A DNA stretch of 64,000 bases from Thiohalobacter thiocyanaticus (lineage in GTDB: Bacteria; Pseudomonadota; Gammaproteobacteria; Thiohalobacterales; Thiohalobacteraceae), in the NCBI RefSeq assembly GCF_003932505.1, contig NZ_QZMU01000001.1, forward strand, positions 930,001 through 994,000. The letters are read 5' to 3'. This document shows, piece by piece, positions 62,968-64,000 of this stretch. A program made the position numbers and the translations under genes. Under the pieces are notes generated by a model. That model was given only the letters and a program-made list of their open reading frames with translations, was not told the DNA's origin and made no database searches. The number at the start of each line of letters is the position of its first letter. The stretch's first letter is position 1.

Positions 62968-63573
62968 ATGACAACCTGGCAACGCATGCGCGCGGCAGCA
63001 CTGGGAGCATTGATCCTGAGTTATGGAGCAGCCGGCAACGTGACCGCCGAACCACAGTCCATCGACGACCGCAGCAGCGATGACCTGACCTCCAGCCTGG
63101 GCACCCAGTGGCGCCTGGTCACCGATCAGGTCATGGGCGGGGTTTCCGATGGCAGCCTCACGCCCGACAGCTACCGCGGCAGACGCTGCCTGCGGCTGCA
63201 GGGCAGCGTCTCCACCGCCAACAACGGCGGCTTCGTGCAGATGGCGCTGCCACTGGCCGCGGACGGCAGCTTCGACGCCTCCGCCTACACCGGCATCGAA
63301 CTGGAAGTGGCCGGGAACAGCGAGCGCTACAACCTGCACCTGCGCACCACCTCGCTCTGGCTGCCCTGGCAGTCCTATCGCGCGAGCTTCGAGGCAACGC
63401 CCGAGTGGACGACAGTCCGCATACCCTTCACCGAACTGGAGGCCTACAGAACCTCGCGTGCATTCCGCCAGGACAGACTCGAACGGATCGGTCTGGTGGC
63501 GATCGGACGGGATTTCCAGGCCAACCTGTGCCTGGCTGCTGTCAGGCTCTATCAAGCAGAGAGCACTGATTAG
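62968..63573 (+). CDS. Exported CIA30-like protein
   Basis: A 201-aa protein with a signal peptide (AAALGALILSYGAAGNVTAE). The mature domain resembles the CIA30 family (complex I intermediate-associated protein 30): WRLVTDQVMGGVSDGSLTP, then YTGIELEVAGNSERYNLHLR and WTTVRIPFTELEAYRTSRAF. This is a galactose-binding-like beta sandwich; the bacterial role is unknown. It starts 81 bases after the activator gene on the same strand. The ATG at 62968 has a poor ribosome-binding site. Confidence 0.82.
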   Translation: MTTWQRMRAAALGALILSYGAAGNVTAEPQSIDDRSSDDLTSSLGTQWRLVTDQVMGGVSDGSLTPDSYRGRRCLRLQGSVSTANNGGFVQMALPLAADGSFDASAYTGIELEVAGNSERYNLHLRTTSLWLPWQSYRASFEATPEWTTVRIPFTELEAYRTSRAFRQDRLERIGLVAIGRDFQANLCLAAVRLYQAESTD

Positions 63574-63596
63574 GGAACTTCTGATTACCCCTTTCC

Positions 63597-63666
63597 CGTC
63601 ATTCCCGCGCAGGCGGGAATCCAGATGTTTCAGAGACATGGATGCCTGTCTGCGCGGGCATGACGA
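63597..63666. repeat. Dispersed inverted repeat, family B
   Basis: CCGTCATTCCCGCGCAGGCG then GGAATCCAGATG at left, CATGGATGCCTGTCTGCGCG then GGCATGACG at right. It fills the gap between the CIA30-like and ferritin-like genes. Confidence 0.85.
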
Positions 63667-63753
63667 ATAAATTCAGAGATTCCCTCGATCAGAGCATCAC
63701 GGGATTGATCCCAGTCAATGCGGCCAGCCGGCCGGCAGATTCAGAATCGGCCT

Positions 63754-64000
63754 ATGTGCGCCGAACCCCAGAACCCCACGCAGTCTCCGGCCCGGGACGC
63801 ACTCGCACTGGGCATCGCCATCGAACGCCACAATGCCCGCTGCTTCGAGGAATGGGCCTGCCGCTTCCGTGCCTACGATCCCGCCGTGGCGGAATTCCTC
63901 GATGCCCTGGCGCGGGAGGAACATGAACACGAACACCAGCTGATCGGGCTGTATCACGAAACCTTCGGCAAGGCCGAACCGGTGCCGGAACAGGCCCCGC
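63754..64000 (+). CDS. Ferritin-like/rubrerythrin-type protein, cut by window edge
   Basis: A frame open to the window end (82 codons), starting at ATG 63754 (MCAEPQNPTQSPARDALALG). It shows the carboxylate and histidine pattern of a ferritin-like diiron helix bundle: IAIERHNARCFEEWACRFRA, then FLDALAREEHEHEHQLIGLY with an ExxH motif. It probably encodes a small rubrerythrin- or ferritin-type protein; the second half of the diiron site lies beyond the window. The ribosome-binding site is weak. Confidence 0.6.
   Translation, partial: MCAEPQNPTQSPARDALALGIAIERHNARCFEEWACRFRAYDPAVAEFLDALAREEHEHEHQLIGLYHETFGKAEPVPEQAP

Overview
This 64-kb window is GC-rich chromosomal DNA from a gammaproteobacterium. 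The gene content suggests a free-living, possibly sulfur-oxidising lineage such as the Chromatiales/Ectothiorhodospiraceae or a Thiohalobacter-like group. Supporting evidence is a complete rsxABCDGE (Rnf) set close to nth, a miaB-ybeZ pair, a type A RNase P RNA, a VPLPA-type CTERM protein, glycogen and PEP-carboxylase genes, and a cluster for cyanate and possibly carbonyl sulfide. The lineage is an inference. I saw no tRNA, rRNA, prophage or CRISPR array.

Layout. 1-2.5 kb: ybeZ (cut by the window edge), miaB and rnpB. 2.5-12.4 kb: central carbon block, with pgi (frameshifted), zwf and gnd on the minus strand, then glgA and ppc on the plus strand; a 261-bp inverted-repeat element sits between the ppc promoter and its ribosome-binding site. 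12.4-18.2 kb: a sigma-28-like promoter with a coiled-coil membrane protein, dcd, apbC and metG. 18.4-27.3 kb: rsxABCDGE, a PAS-GGDEF-EAL protein on the opposite strand, and nth. 27.3-30.3 kb: an hvfABC-type modified-peptide (RiPP, metal-binding) operon followed by a DoxX protein, with a sigma-E-like promoter in front. 30.3-37.6 kb: ppx, a PilZ protein with a near-perfect sigma-54 promoter, pstS-phoR-phoB with Pho boxes, a glycosyltransferase and a PAP2 phosphatase. 37.6-39.9 kb: two DUF1538 membrane proteins with a P-II-like and a CBS protein. 40-46.9 kb: an apparently leaderless aspartyl protease, a mosaic AGCS symporter, nadC, a beta-CASP nuclease, and an HDOD-diguanylate cyclase pair behind a sigma-28-like promoter. 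47-52.4 kb: a VPLPA-CTERM protein and an RND efflux pair. 52.6-62.9 kb: a cyanate-type cluster (ABC transporter, cyanase, porin, beta-carbonic-anhydrase/COS-hydrolase-like enzyme, zinc ribbon) bracketed by two sigma-54 activators. 63-64 kb: a CIA30-like protein and a truncated ferritin-like protein.

How the parts work together. Phosphate physiology (ppx, pstS, phoBR, PAP2) is clustered. Three c-di-GMP-related genes (PAS-GGDEF-EAL, PilZ, GAF-GGDEF), together with the sigma-28 and sigma-54 promoter matches, point to a motility-linked network. In the cyanate cluster the upstream activator gene is divergent from the transporter-cyanase genes, and the shared 326-bp gap holds sigma-54 promoter matches in both directions plus dyads 22 bp apart that look like enhancer sites.

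Two general features stand out. Several families of inverted-repeat elements fill many intergenic gaps, sometimes nested or supplying stop codons or a Shine-Dalgarno sequence. Frame disruptions also occur in pgi, the RND adaptor, the porin and, densely, the ABC permease and binding protein; the preserved motifs there make sequencing or assembly error as likely as real decay.
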